From the NCBI GenBank assembly GCA_030549495.1, contig JAUIRK010000762.1, positions 1-64,000 on the forward strand: DNA of 64,000 nucleotides, read 5' to 3'. Position 1 is the first letter of the stretch. The number at the start of each line of letters is the position of its first letter. This DNA comes from Nectonema munidae. Its lineage: Eukaryota; Nematomorpha; Nectonematoida; Nectonematidae. Below are positions 24,201 to 33,039 of this stretch, one piece after another. The translations under genes were made by a program, and so were the position numbers. The notes beneath the pieces are model-generated. The model did no database searches. It was given only the letters and a program-made list of their open reading frames with translations, and was not told the DNA's origin.

Positions 24201-27200
24201 AATTTAAAAATAGGAAATTCACTTTTTTAGCCTCTTATTTTTTTCCTTTTAGGTCTTTAAACTTCCATGCAAAAAAACTTTTTGATTTGCTATGATTAAA
24301 GGGTTGCCCACGCTCAATAAAATAGGGCAGTAGAATTTCCATTTCAATTTTTTCATTTAAATATTTTTGTTCTGATTCAATTCAATTTTTTAATGCTCGA
24401 GAAATGAATTTGTTCACTGAAAGAACAAACATTTTATGGTCAGTCGGCCAAACATACGAATCGGTTTCTGCAAGCAAGCTGCCATCCAGTAGAATTGTAT
24501 TAGGTAGATTTTTGCATCTTCATCGAATCGAAGGAAAAACACTCACAGAAAGTGCAAAAATAACTGTTGAGGAACTTCTTTCGAATTGGAATAAAGCAAG
24601 AATACCCACTAAACAAAGCTATAAAATTATTAAAAAGCTAAAAGAGTTTTATTCGCAGTGCCAAAATCTTCGAAAAAGCGTGAAAAGAAAATCTGAAACT
24701 CAAAAAAAGAAAGAAGAAAAGTTTTTGAACATTCTTGATGATTTATTTGATGTTGCACATCAGGATGCTTTGAAATTAATACTTTGTAAAGAAGGCAAAT
24801 AGTTTTTGCTTGCTCAAAGGGAAAAAGGTAGGAGAGGATCGATGGATAAAGTTGATAGAAAGCTTGCGGGTTTAGAAAAAAGAAGAAGATGAAGAAAAAA
24901 GGAAAGAAAAAGAAGTGAAAAGAAGAAAAGAAACAGAACGTGTTTTGCAAAATGAAACTAATTCGGATTTCACTGTTGAGGAAAATGAAAATGATGATAC
25001 TACTACAGTAAAACTATCCAAAAGTTAAAACAGAGTAGTAAAAACCAGGACCATAATGACATCCGAACTATCATCGGCTTTGGATCGAACAGGTGTTAGT
25101 GACAGAAATGCTATGCACATACTTTTTGCTACTCTAAAGGCTTTTAAATCATGAACCCAACCAATACACTCTCAATAGAGAGTCTTTGAGGCAAGCTAGA
25201 AGATCAAATCGAGAAAGTTCAAGTAAGACAATCATGGAAATTTTCAATCCGAGAGTACCTCTTACAGTTCATTGGGATGATAAGTTGTTACCATCTTTGA
25301 CCTTGAAGGAAAAAGTGGACCGCATTGCTGTTATCGTTTCTGGCATAGGCATTACAAAGCTTCTTGCTGTTCCTTTAATTGAAAACAGTAGTGATTTTTC
25401 TCAAGCTAAAGCTGTTTTAGAAACTTTACTGAAATGGAATTTGCTTGATAAAGTTACATGCATGTCATTCGACACTACAAGCAGCAACACGGGTAAAAAC
25501 CTGGGAGCTTGTATAATTTTGCAGAAAAAAATCGGCAAAAAATTGTTACCTCTAGCTTGCAGACATCATGTAGATGAACTGATTGTTAAGCATGTTTTTG
25601 ACGCTTTACTAGAAGAAAAATCATCTAGTCCAAACATCAAGCTCTTTGAAGAGTTTCGTGAGTCTTGGAAAAAGATTTTTGAATCCTCTATATGTTTTTT
25701 ATATTATTTAAAAACTTGCTTGGCTTATGTGTAGACTATGCAGATTTTCTTATTTTAAAGCTAAATCCTAGAATCAATGTTTAAAATCTAATTTTTTTGA
25801 ATTTATTTCTCCTTCTTTGTTACAATAATACAAATTTTAGCTATAGTTGATCAGAAAATTTTTAATTACTATTCTTTTACTAAAAATTTAAAAAAAGCAG
25901 CACTGTGTCTCAGTACAGAATAATCATCAATCCACCTAATCTCTTGATTTGATATGAACTAGGCCTGTTGAGAATTTGATGTCAAATAATCGAATGCTGG
26001 ATAAAGTAAGTCTGCCTCTATTACCAATGAGTTTTTGAATAGAGAAATTTTTAAACTTCGAGGACCAGATACAGAATCGGCTTAACCAAGAATTCTGTTT
26101 CCTTAAGATTTACAAAAGAGATCATTTTTAGAGTCATGGTATTAAACCTTCATTTGGTTAGACTATAGACATTGTCGGCCTATTCTTATTATATAATATC
26201 AAGCACGGAGCAAACTTTATTCAAAAAAAGTATGAAATTAAATACGCAGGAAAATCTTGGTATATAGTAGTAGTGATGATAGCAATAAAATTATGAGAAG
26301 TTTTAACATTTCCGAAGAATTTTAGTGACTAAAATTGTGAGATGTCTCCCTTGTCCAACCTCTTCAGGTTTTGGAAGATATATTCACTAATATAATCATG
26401 TACTTCCAAAAAGTTTATCTTTCCGATTAAAGGTTTCCTAAGTAAATTCTTGCTAATCTTATCACGTATATGCCTGATTATTATTTGCCACCACAAACAG
26501 ATTTTGATCTATTGACTTTGAGGTTTCTGAAATACTTTCCTTTTTTATTAGTAGTAAAATTCTTTTTTTCTTGATAAAGGTTTCGTAAAAGCGATCCACC
26601 TGGATTATTCGGAAGCTCACGAGTGTGTGATCCAAGCAAGCCGAAAAGGACCCCATTCTTCGGCCTTGGGCTTTCGTCAAGCGGTTGCTAAGCTACGTGT
26701 CCTCCTTGCTCTACTCCTTGGAGAGATTCAACCGAGGTCTTTTTTCAAGCAAGCTCACTTCAGAAGATGTCTTCTTCCGTATCTCAGATTGACCCAAGGT
26801 AATTTTCATTCATCATTAATTTTCCTCATCATTTCTATCTTTTCCGCTTTCCATAACACGGTCTCAAAATTTTACCTATGAAAATTGGTAAGAAATTTAG
26901 ATAAAAGTAATCAATTTTTTTGAAAAGATATAAGATATGAAATAACAAATGGGCTTTACAGTGGTTATAAATAAGAAAAAATTTTCAAATCCAGCCTCAT
27001 TTTAAATAAGCAATCACCTAAGTAAAAATTTTAATGATTACAAAAATACAACATTGAATTAGGGTGAACTAAAAACATGAAGTTCCATTTAACTATTTCG
27101 TTTTTAAAACTAAATGTAAGATAATATATTTCGATAAATTCCTTAGATAAATACTCCGTCCAATCAAACAATCAAGATAAAAAGCTTAAATAATCACATT

Positions 27201-30200
27201 TTAAATTTTTTTAGAATGCCCCCTTTCAAAGAATTCATTTTACTACAATGATCACTAAAATCTTTCGTTTTTAAAAGTGTTAGGTTTTATGATCATCATG
27301 ATCTTCATTTAATTAACTTTTGTTACCTTAAATAAGTAAAATTATGTTATAATGTTTTTTTACAAATGTATATATATCACATTTTACACACATGAATCAC
27401 ACTTTTTGTCTCATTTCTCACAAAGGTGACATCTGCCTCTTTTTCGGTTTCAATCATTGTTTTGTAAAAATGTACAAGAAGTGCATTTACCGGTTATCGA
27501 CCACAGCCGACATATGTCGACTTTACAAAAATGTGAATCGTCTGCCTTTTTTAATGCTTTTTAATACAAATCTTCTGCTTTATACTAGATATCGTCTGAT
27601 TATTCTGGTCGATAACGGGTTAAATGCTGATATCTCCAAAATATTACATGCAAACGCTTTGTTCTTCGGCTTTCAGTGTAGAAAGAAACCATTTGATCAA
27701 AAGAGTTAGCGCCTCCTTTACTTTTTTATAGCCATCAATTACTTTTGCAAGTTTTGCTTCTGTATTTAAAATATCTTTATCATGATGGAAAGTACTTTGC
27801 ATAATAACAGTTTTATTTTTCTTTGGCAAGTAAGACTTAGAATTGTTTTTTCTCGTCTCTGAAACTAATGAAAAAATATATAAAACTGAAAAGATTCTTT
27901 GTAAGATTCTAAAATCCTTTGCAATGAAGTCTTGTTTTTTCATGCTTCGAATCGATGTTAAATTTTTTTCCAAAATTTTTTTGCGAGAGAATGGGAACAA
28001 AAAATGATCAAATATGACATCATGGCCCTTTAAACCTTTGCTTAAATCCAAAACAACTGACTCGGCAATATTTTTTGAGGTAAACCGAAGTCTTACGAAG
28101 GTAGACTTGTATCATTAATTTCCCGAATAATTTTCAATTTTCTCAATTATATATCTTTTTTTGTAGTATTTATTAGACTTGTTTGTCTTCTGAGTAGATT
28201 TTCGATTTTACTTTTCTTGTTTTAAGGTTAAGTCTTAGAATGAATATTTAAAATCTATTTTTTTTTCATTAACGTCCAAGTCTTTCTTATAATGATGCAC
28301 ACTTGAGCTATATTTGATCAGAGGCAGTATTGTAGGCAGTCATTTGAATAAGAGTCCATGCATTTTTGAGCGAGGCGAATATTTTTTATAGCACATAACT
28401 ATATAAGAACTCAAGCTTAAAATGTTTATCCCTATTATTTACTCTAACCAATCCCGTCCATAAAGGGGGGAAGCAATGGAGCTAGGACGCCTGGGATTTA
28501 TTTTGCGCATCTGAAACTCCTTAGAAATATATAAAGGTATACACTTTCTTATATTCCGGCCCCATTAAAATAAGCCCCCCCCCCCTCGTAATTGAAGTGG
28601 GCGAGGGGGCTAATTTAAGCAATCAAGTCTTTTATTCTAGAAATCAAACATATACCATTTTATCCTTATATATTCGTTTTATTTAATGTTTTAGTTTTTT
28701 TTATCAAGATTTCTTAGAATAGTTGGCAATGTTTTACACTTTCCTTAAAATTTTTGTTAATAATTGGTTCAAATAATTTCATTTTCATGTAATTTTTAGC
28801 GTATAACTTAGGGATTGAAATAGCTAATTTGTATAAATTTAAAGTTTGTAGAATATTTCTTCTAAAAATTTTAAACCTTCAATTTCTATTTAAATTCACG
28901 GCTACATACCTGTCAATTCAAAGACCCATACCCTAAATAAATGTTCAAACAATTTACTTTACTGACTGAATATATGCATAGGTAGAATCTTAGGTAGGTC
29001 TTTCTTCTTACAATTGATTACATAAATTTATTACTTTTTTTTGAAGAAATAACATTTTAAAATACACAACATTATATTCATTTTTCAACAATATGAAGAG
29101 CGCCATTTTGTTGGAATATCGACAAATGTAATCTAATTAGACGCAGTGTAAAGAATTTGTATAATGCTTTCATCTTGTTATTGAAAGATACTCCAACCTT
29201 TAGATTTATCGCATAAAAAAGTAATGTGGTAGCGCGTTGCATCTATGTAGGATTACTTTTGCCATCTCTTCAGTGTGTAGAGAGAAGTCATTATAAAATT
29301 GGTTTTCAACTAAGTATTTATTTAATACATAAAAAATTTATTTGCGTAACCTCTCGGAAACAATGGCGTAGTAAACGAATGAGTTATCGTTTTAGCTGTT
29401 CTTTTTGGAGAACTTTCCATGTTTTCTGAAACTCTCGAGGCATTCAAGGATTCATTTCTTTCTTCGGGAACATACACTCTCGTCCTTCGCCTGCACTCCA
29501 CCGTTCTTAAGCTTTGCTTGCGTCGCATTTCTCTCGCATACTCGCGAATTTCCTTCGCCGACCTCGCTCTTAAACTCCAACTGCCCCCCGACTCCATTCG
29601 CGATATTCCGCACATTCTCGCAAAAGCGATTCGCCACCGAGTGATCCAAGCTACACTTTCGTCTTCTGCCGTCACGTTCACTGATCCTCTTGATGTCTAT
29701 TCCACATTTGAACCTACAAACGCTCTTGTCACACGCATTCGCTTTTGCCTAAATATTCACGACAATGCTATCAAGGTATCTTTCGCAGTTCATCGTTGAT
29801 TGTTGTTTTTCGAGTGTACTCTTTTCTTTGTTTAGGCTTTTCGCTACCCTCCCAAACCACACGAAAAGTTTTATTCGTCAGTAAGTTTTCTTTCACTTAA
29901 CTAACTACACATCCCACGATGTTCTGAACGAACGCGTGCCTCCATAGCAAAAATATTTGCAAGAAAGTTTACATTTATAAGAATATTTTTAGCTTTTGAT
30001 TTAATTAGCCTTCATATTTCCCGAAACTCATGAGATCAGTGGAGCAAAAAAGTCAAATTTCTAACTGCGGGGACTGTAGGCGCGATTTAGGTATGATTGA
30101 ACTGCCATGGTCAGGGCTATAAGATGCATATAATAAAGTTTACTAGCGGGCTTGAACCCTAACACGCCTGACCAATAAGTACTTTTGTTACCACAAAAAT

Positions 30201-32565
30201 TAACACTCAACAAAACTTATCAACCTGAACTATTTCAAATTTAGCAATATGATATAATTGTAGCTTATTAACTCGTGTCTTGAATTTTATGATGCTTGCT
30301 AGTAAAGTTTTGGCTGTGCAGTTAATAGGTTTTGGAATTTTTGCAAATTGTTCTTGCTTTTCAATTTGTACGATTTAATAGTTAATTCTGGTTTATTGTA
30401 ATGAGTAGATTCGATTCCTGAAATCAGAATAGTCAACGTACAGTTTTTTTCAGAAAACGCGCATCAAAAAGAGGTAAATACAGGGTGTTCCACCACGTTA
30501 GCCCCCGTGCACAGCACAACTGGGTCGCCATTAACTAAAATCACTAATGCAGTGGGAAAGTATATTTAATTTTTAATTCAAATACCAAATTAAGCTAAAA
30601 ATTATTTCTCTTTTCATTACAGATTTTGTGAAACATGTATTTGTTGATTCAGAAAAATTGAGGTGGATATGCGACATTATGGTCATTACTTTTGGCATGG
30701 CCAAAGATCAGCCGGTAGGAACCGTATCCCGATCCTAGGTTGTCAGATATTTGAAGAGATCCGAAGACTTTGTCAAACGCAATTGGAGTCAAGTGGCAGA
30801 AAGCTTGTCTCAAGAAAGCAAAGAAATCATCACTGAATCGCCTGCTAGAGAAAAAAAGACTCCGTTGGTGCCAAGGATAGCATGTGGTTTTGTGAGTTTT
30901 TGAGCGAGTGTTCAACAGATGATTTCTTTTCTTAGTTCCTTCAGATGAATTTTTTATTTATGAAGTTCATCGTCTCTCCAAAACGACATAATTTTGTTCC
31001 TTGACATTGATGACATTCCTCAAGAACTGAAGATTCGAAAGAGATCAAAATCTGAACGATGTGTTTGTATCTTTTTGATGTTCACGGCGTTGTGGACAAT
31101 CATGAAACGGAAGATATTTGCGAGACATTGTCTTGACTCAATATGTAATTCCATCCTAAAAAGCTCAGAAAATGTCCTTGTCATCAAAGAAACCATATTT
31201 CTGCAGGATCGGGCTCCGTGCAGTGAACATTTGGGAGCGATACTCAAGGAAAGGGTTCAGCAACGTCTCCAGAACAACGGAAAAGAGCATCCATTCGGTG
31301 TCCTCAAAAAGTTCGACTGCGAGTTGTTTCTATTACTCCTGGAATCTTACCAGGCGCGATTGGAGGCAGTTCTAGCGGGTACACCAAATGTTGATATAAA
31401 TTCTTACAAATGGGCACATGTGTTGCCAATTAATACAGCTTGCAATGATTTTTCATTATTTTTTGAAGAAAGTTTAGTTGTCATGAGGGATTTTCAAACT
31501 TTTCTACTCTAAAAGAGGTCTGCGATTTTATAACTGTTGAAGATCAAGGTATACAAAGTTATTCCCCCAAAACAAGATGTCTCTGAGTGAGTGGAAGTTT
31601 TTGTGGATGATGATGTGTTCAGCCCAGAATATTCAAAAAATCCTAATGGCTGATTTTAAGAAATCACTGAAATGTTTTTAGTATTAGATAGATAGTTTAT
31701 TAATTAATTAACAATACAAATTATAAGATAGCACTGTAAAATAAATTTAAATTTAAATTTTAAACCCGTTGTAGAGGCGAAAAAGGAAGTTGCCTTTTGT
31801 AACTTCATCGAGATGTCGACCTCCAATCTTCATGCGTCCAGTCTTATATATATATAAATTATGGATAGATATATAAGAAATATTTATGAAATATATTTAT
31901 GATCTAATCAATCCTTAATGAATTTCAATGAGTTTCTGAATGTTCTAATGTTTTGTAGACTTAAATTATCATAAGAGTTAGCAATAAGAAAATAGTATGG
32001 TTGTCTGAAATGCAGTAGAACTAAAATCTCTTGGTAAAAAGTTTTTTCCATGTTCCACAATGCATTTTTTGTCATTTTAGATAAAATTGATATATATTGA
32101 ATGAAGCTTTATGCGTATTTTGTTAAGTGAGTAAAAATTTTATGAAAAAATTTAGTCCTTTTTTTTAATTCACAAAAAATAGACTTAATTGAATTATAGA
32201 CGGGTGGGTATTTAAAGTAGTAAGCGTTATCTTACAATAAACAGATTTAAGCACTTATAAAAATGAATTTAGCAGTTTTTAAATGTACTGAATACAAAAT
32301 GTAATAAGATCCCGCAAATGTTAGGGTTTTGGAGTATGAGATGGTGCAAGTATCTTACGCTGCTTATTAGGTGATTTATTTGTGGAAAAACGACTTATAA
32401 TATACCATATGTTTTCCGAACTGTATTTTTGCTAATTCTTTGTAAAGAGTTGGTTATCATTTTGTCATGCGCTTTTTTCTCTTTAAGATTGACAACCAAC
32501 CAGAAGACATTGATGCTGATATCGCTAAGAAGATTGCTGAATTTGAGGAGGAAGATTTTTATTAA
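15171..32565 (+). CDS. PSMD3: 26S proteasome non-ATPase regulatory subunit 3 (Rpn3), nine-exon gene
   Basis: Rpn3 is a PCI-domain scaffold subunit of the 19S lid of the 26S proteasome. Joined exons: 15171-15225 (probable), 16502-16723, 16767-16912, 22898-23034, 23881-24071, 26580-26798, 29396-29775, 29836-29880 and 32488-32565. All junctions are GT-AG and every codon phase matches. The sum is 1473 bases, or 490 residues plus stop; human PSMD3 is 534, mostly because of a longer low-complexity N-terminus. Diagnostic blocks in order: RAIRSLASIKK (N-terminal helices), EIDIFIHLLVLLILMNEK, NRRSLDILSAKCYFYFFRVY, NECARYFYYLG, ALGFRQAVAKL, GTYTLVLRL and ISLAYSRISFADLALKLQL (PCI/winged helix), and an acidic C-terminus EFEEEDFY. 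The protein is clearly divergent from vertebrate Rpn3. Introns are full of transposons; the 6-kb third intron holds the foldback element and a piggyBac. Confidence 0.93.
16502..16723 (+). CDS. PSMD3: PSMD3 exon 2
   Basis: Acceptor TTTTTCAAG at 16501, donor GTAAGC at 16724. It reads LDEVLKNVDKSF, YLKRAIRSLASIKK and AILKLLPSIPS, aligning with the human [36 protein letters not shown] and DFLLPFLEEP blocks. The exon ends one base into a codon. Confidence 0.88.
16767..16912 (+). CDS. PSMD3: PSMD3 exon 3
   Basis: Acceptor CTCTACAG at 16766 restores the frame (AAA GAA GAT). The acidic segment KEDVEMEDASAESQ is followed by LSPEIDIFIHLLVLLILMNE, matching the human LLPEVEAYLQLLVVIFMMN helix. Donor GTAAGC at 16913, phase 0. 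A nearer AG at 16758 would break the frame. Confidence 0.88.
17284..17473. mobile_element. hAT-type MITE (CAGTGGCGTAG termini), foldback left arm
   Basis: Termini CAGTGGCGTAG and GCTACGCCACTG. The flanking 8-mers are CTTCCTTC (left) and CTTCTCTC (right), a target duplication with two mismatches. The same insertion occurs at the equivalent point of copy C, where the 8-mers are still identical. Confidence 0.8.
18455..18526 (+). repeat. 72-nt tRNA-like core in the foldback loop
   Basis: Begins GGTGGCATGGCAGGTTGG (A-box-like) and contains GGATTCGATTCC at 18504-18515, close to the tRNA B box (GGTTCGATTCC). It is 72 nt long, as is the copy on the minus strand at 44819-44890. Cloverleaf pairing is poor, so this is a tRNA-derived, SINE-like sequence rather than a working tRNA gene. 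Confidence 0.5.
19106..21687 (-). mobile_element. piggyBac-family DNA transposon, apparently complete
   Basis: Left junction TTAA (19102-19105) then CCCATATTAACCCAAT. The right junction, read inward on the minus strand, is CCCAAATCATCCCACT beside TTAC (21688-21691). The termini agree at 12 of 16 positions. Comparison with uninterrupted copy C places the insertion at a TTAT/TTAA-like site. The motif AAACTGACARTGGGA occurs three times inside: near the left end (19246), and in opposite orientations near 21329 and 21664. One pair of these forms perfect 13-bp inverted repeats flanked by TTAA (19248-21327), which is an alternative placement of the ends. The element contains one intact transposase gene. 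Confidence 0.82.
19474..21231 (-). CDS. piggyBac transposase, intact 585 aa
   Basis: Catalyses TTAA-specific cut-and-paste transposition. The frame is uninterrupted from Met (21231) to stop. Residues 1-100 form an acidic then basic N-terminus (VDSGEDEKENIN; RPTKRKLRETKQ). The DDE core follows with all three aspartates: D253 in ICIDEAMVPYFGRHS, D335 in YHITADNFFSSIPL, and D448 in NANMGGVDRLDQNISYYM (T. ni piggyBac uses D268, D346 and D447). The C-terminus keeps a reduced Cys/His domain (KCGG, YSCSKCNVGLH, YHK, residues 567-583). Length is close to the 594 aa of the T. ni protein. The gene sits antisense inside the third intron of PSMD3. Intact catalytic residues and open frame suggest recent insertion; activity is not proven. 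Confidence 0.95.
   Translation of the reverse strand: MAEDTLCNVLDTLEEAINESSEFFTASKIYIEPPMNTNVDISDVDSGEDEKENINNLNKNQLLAFTSLQVHSFDKDEKKAKCRPTKRKLRETKQFIWEKKDKKPETYLNFIDESDIDLDTFDSPFLLFHRFFTDELLEQICKETNKYAYKKGNHSFILDIKKCRSFLAVLLISGYVSLPRKKMFWENSKDIDISSISSLLSRNEFDSIMMYLHFVDNEKIDASDKFAKVRPLIDYINEKCLDNFHKQTHICIDEAMVPYFGRHSCKQYIKNKPIKFGYKFWVCSTRYGYAIQFSPYSGKNEAIYDCELGLGGSVVKNFAEILDSNKSFHYHITADNFFSSIPLVESLHQKNFNYTGTLRMNRTKNAPLINEKSMMKLPRGSSDVVVDDKNKFAIARWRDNKVITFISSFYGRNSVSSCKRYCRKTKKFIQVERPQIVEQYNANMGGVDRLDQNISYYMINLRNKKWYWPVFRYLLDLAVNNAFQIYRYQRKMFKEQPLDLLSFRRNIVNYYIAQYSKPKILITPSKNKELFLSSEESRLDSFDHWIIKGKQRRRAMKCGGRTLYSCSKCNVGLHPDSFTTYHKTI
22199..22206. other. Empty MITE target site in the right foldback arm
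   Basis: Here the arm has a single GAGAGAAG (reverse complement of CTTCTCTC) joined directly to the sequence that flanks the MITE in the left arm and in copy C. This is the pre-insertion state of the site. Confidence 0.75.
22898..23034 (+). CDS. PSMD3: PSMD3 exon 4
   Basis: Acceptor ACTTTTAAG at 22897, donor AG/GTACTT at 23035. Reads NALLSKISAYNRRSLDILSA then KCYFYFFRVYEILGKLDEIF, matching human [20 protein letters not shown] and YYYHARVYEFLDKLDVV. Ends two bases into a codon (AG), which T from exon 5 completes. Confidence 0.93.
23035..23880. other. PSMD3 intron 4
   Basis: AT-rich intron. Near 23780 there is GTCTGAAGAAGATAG then TTTTGTCGAAATCAG and AATAAA, reminiscent of the 3' ends of some retroelements, but too short to assign. 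Nothing else recognised. Confidence 0.4.
23881..24071 (+). CDS. PSMD3: PSMD3 exon 5
   Basis: Acceptor TTGTTTAG at 23880, donor G/GTATTT at 24072. Contains TRLQNATLHKDWHSVATLQN, RAEKFASKTNFPEEASSNEC and ARYFYYLG, matching human [40 protein letters not shown] and LYYTG. GC content is visibly higher than in the flanking introns. Confidence 0.95.
24404..25735 (+). pseudogene. Fossil of a widespread transposon-like gene family (FDTTSSNTG/CRHH motifs), broken
   Basis: Pieces in order: an N-terminal part (24404-24802, ending in a Lys/Glu-rich coiled coil), a short block SDRNAMHILFATLKAF (about 25100), and 182 codons (25186-25734) with LTVHWDDKLLPSL, MSFDTTSSNTGKNLGACIIL and LACRHHVDELIVKHVFDALL. 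I recall very similar proteins as multi-copy uncharacterised proteins in cnidarian, aphid and other invertebrate genomes, which points to a mobile element whose class I cannot name with confidence. It is broken in several places and 3'-truncated. The orientation is the same as PSMD3, but this stretch lies wholly within the intron. Confidence 0.65.
25735..26200. repeat. Dispersed repeat family, degraded copy
   Basis: Shares stretches such as AATCCACCTAA, TTTGATATGAAC and TATTACCAATGAGT with 50780-51000, and a TTTTAAAGCTAAATCCTAGAA stretch with 50240-50280. It appears to be an internally deleted copy of the element seen more fully at 50160-51180. Confidence 0.6.
26580..26798 (+). CDS. PSMD3: PSMD3 exon 6
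   Basis: Acceptor TTGATAAAG at 26579, donor G/GTAATT at 26799. GT joins the last G of exon 5 (Gly). Reads FVKAIHLDYSEAHECVIQAS, SALGFRQAVAKLRVLLALLL, GEI and CLLPYLRLTQ, matching human [40 protein letters not shown] and SLMPYFLLTQ. Confidence 0.95.
27487..27623. mobile_element. piggyBac-type MITE (TTAA-flanked)
   Basis: Ends TTACCGGTTATCGACC and GGTCGATAACGGG-TTAA are inverted repeats next to TTAA-like sites. The interior (GTCGACTTTACAAAAAT, ATCGTCTG, CAAATCTTCTGCTTTA) matches the reverse complement of 47412-47532, which is a second copy. Confidence 0.65.
28135..28620. repeat. Dispersed repeat family, copy with poly-C end
   Basis: Closely parallels 50160-50640: shared runs include GAGCTATATTTGATCAGAGG, CAGTATTGTAG, GCACATAACTATATAAGAAC and CTGAAACTCCT, followed by C-rich ends. 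No coding potential. Only the first half of the longer 50.2-51.2 kb copy is present. Confidence 0.75.
29396..29775 (+). CDS. PSMD3: PSMD3 exon 7 (PCI domain)
   Basis: Acceptor TCGTTTTAG at 29395, donor AAG/GTATCT at 29776. CT completes GCT (Ala) with the G of exon 6. Encodes most of the PCI domain: SSGTYTLVLRLHSTVLKLCL, RRISLAYSRISFADLALKLQ, HILAKAIRHRVIQATL and DVYSTFEPTNALVTRIRFCL, parallel to human [39 protein letters not shown] and [20 protein letters not shown]. Close to 50% GC, far above the surrounding intron. Confidence 0.96.
29836..29880 (+). CDS. PSMD3: PSMD3 exon 8
   Basis: A 45-base exon between acceptor TTTGTTTAG (29835) and donor GTAAGT (29881). Reads AFRYPPKPHEKFYSS, matching human AMRFPPKSYNKDLES. 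Phase 0 on both sides. Confidence 0.92.
29881..32487. other. PSMD3 intron 8 with Tc1/mariner fossil
   Basis: AT-rich intron containing a degenerate Tc1/mariner-superfamily transposase (about 30482-31650). Nothing else recognised. Confidence 0.6.
30482..31650 (+). pseudogene. Tc1/mariner-superfamily transposase, degenerate
   Basis: TACAGGGTGTTCCACC at about 30480 has the form of a mariner-type terminus at a TA site. Downstream, in several plus-strand frames, come VVRYLKRSEDFVKRNWSQ (helix-turn-helix region), SDEFFIYEVHRLSKT (first catalytic Asp region), CIFLMFTALW, NVLVIKETIFLQDRAPC (second Asp), and SEHLGAILKERVQQRL followed by SYQARLEAV, the C-terminal block of this group. The stretch that normally lies between the second Asp and the NSPDLN motif has been deleted, so the third catalytic residue is gone. 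Multiple frame changes and stops occur, and the right terminus was not identified. The longest open stretch is 30994-31512 (172 codons), preserved by chance. Confidence 0.6.
32488..32565 (+). CDS. PSMD3: PSMD3 exon 9 (C-terminus)
   Basis: Acceptor TTCTCTTTAAG at 32487. Reads IDNQPEDIDADIAKKIAEFE then EEDFY and TAA at 32563-32565. Like the human C-terminus (DLEFAKEMAEDDDDSFP) it is a short helix ending in acidic residues and an aromatic. Confidence 0.9.
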   Translation: MDNQPEDIDADIAKKIAEFEEEDFY

Positions 32566-32615
32566 CGTTCTCTCACTTTTTTCTTTCTGCTGTTGCACCA
32601 GCAGCAACGATTAAC

Positions 32616-32621
32616 AATAAA
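32616..32621 (+). terminator. PSMD3: PSMD3 polyadenylation signal
   Basis: AATAAA 51 bases after the stop codon, preceded by a pyrimidine-rich 3' UTR. Confidence 0.7.
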
Positions 32622-33039
32622 AAGAAACCTTAAACCCATTTTTTATTCAAAAGAGAGGATTTTTTAGTTTGGGTTTTTCCAAATTCGATGAAAATTAAAC
32701 CCAAAATGTATAAAAACGGGCTATTGATTTTGAATATGTACTGAGACAAAAATCTAACACGTGTTATTTTATTTATTTATCATGAAAGGACTAATCTTGA
32801 AGTCTTACAGCATGGAGATCCCTAGCATCCCTTCCATTTGTCCATCCAATGACAACATCTAATATCTTGAAAGTGAAAATTTTCATACTCTCCTCTTTCT
32901 TTTTTTGTTTCTGTAATTGGACAACCACTAGTACGGTTAACTCTCAGAGTACCAGAGCAGTTCAGACCTTCTTCCCCAAGCTTTTGGAATAATTTAACAG
33001 AAGAATAAATTTTATTATAATTTATGTATATATGTAAAA
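32622..33039. other. Intergenic AT-rich DNA
   Basis: Lies downstream of PSMD3, before the Tigger-like fossil. No gene or repeat was recognised. Confidence 0.35.

Larger units (their letters stand above)
24072..26579. other. PSMD3 intron 5 with transposon remains
   Basis: Holds a broken element of an unnamed transposon-like family (about 24404-25735) and then a degraded copy of a dispersed repeat (about 25735-26200). The rest is AT-rich DNA. Confidence 0.6.
26799..29395. other. PSMD3 intron 6 with repeats
   Basis: Contains a TTAA-flanked MITE (27487-27623) and a dispersed repeat copy (28135-28620) with a poly-C stretch at about 28577-28588. A 135-codon minus-strand frame at 27644-28051 was not recognised. 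The remainder is AT-rich. Confidence 0.6.

Noticed and set aside
27644-28051. 135-codon minus-strand frame in PSMD3 intron 6
   Set aside because: No motif or family recognised and no splice or promoter context. It could be a decayed transposon piece but I cannot support a call.
29322-29681. Minus-strand Arg-rich frame opposite PSMD3 exon 7
   Set aside because: Antisense shadow of a conserved coding exon with higher GC.
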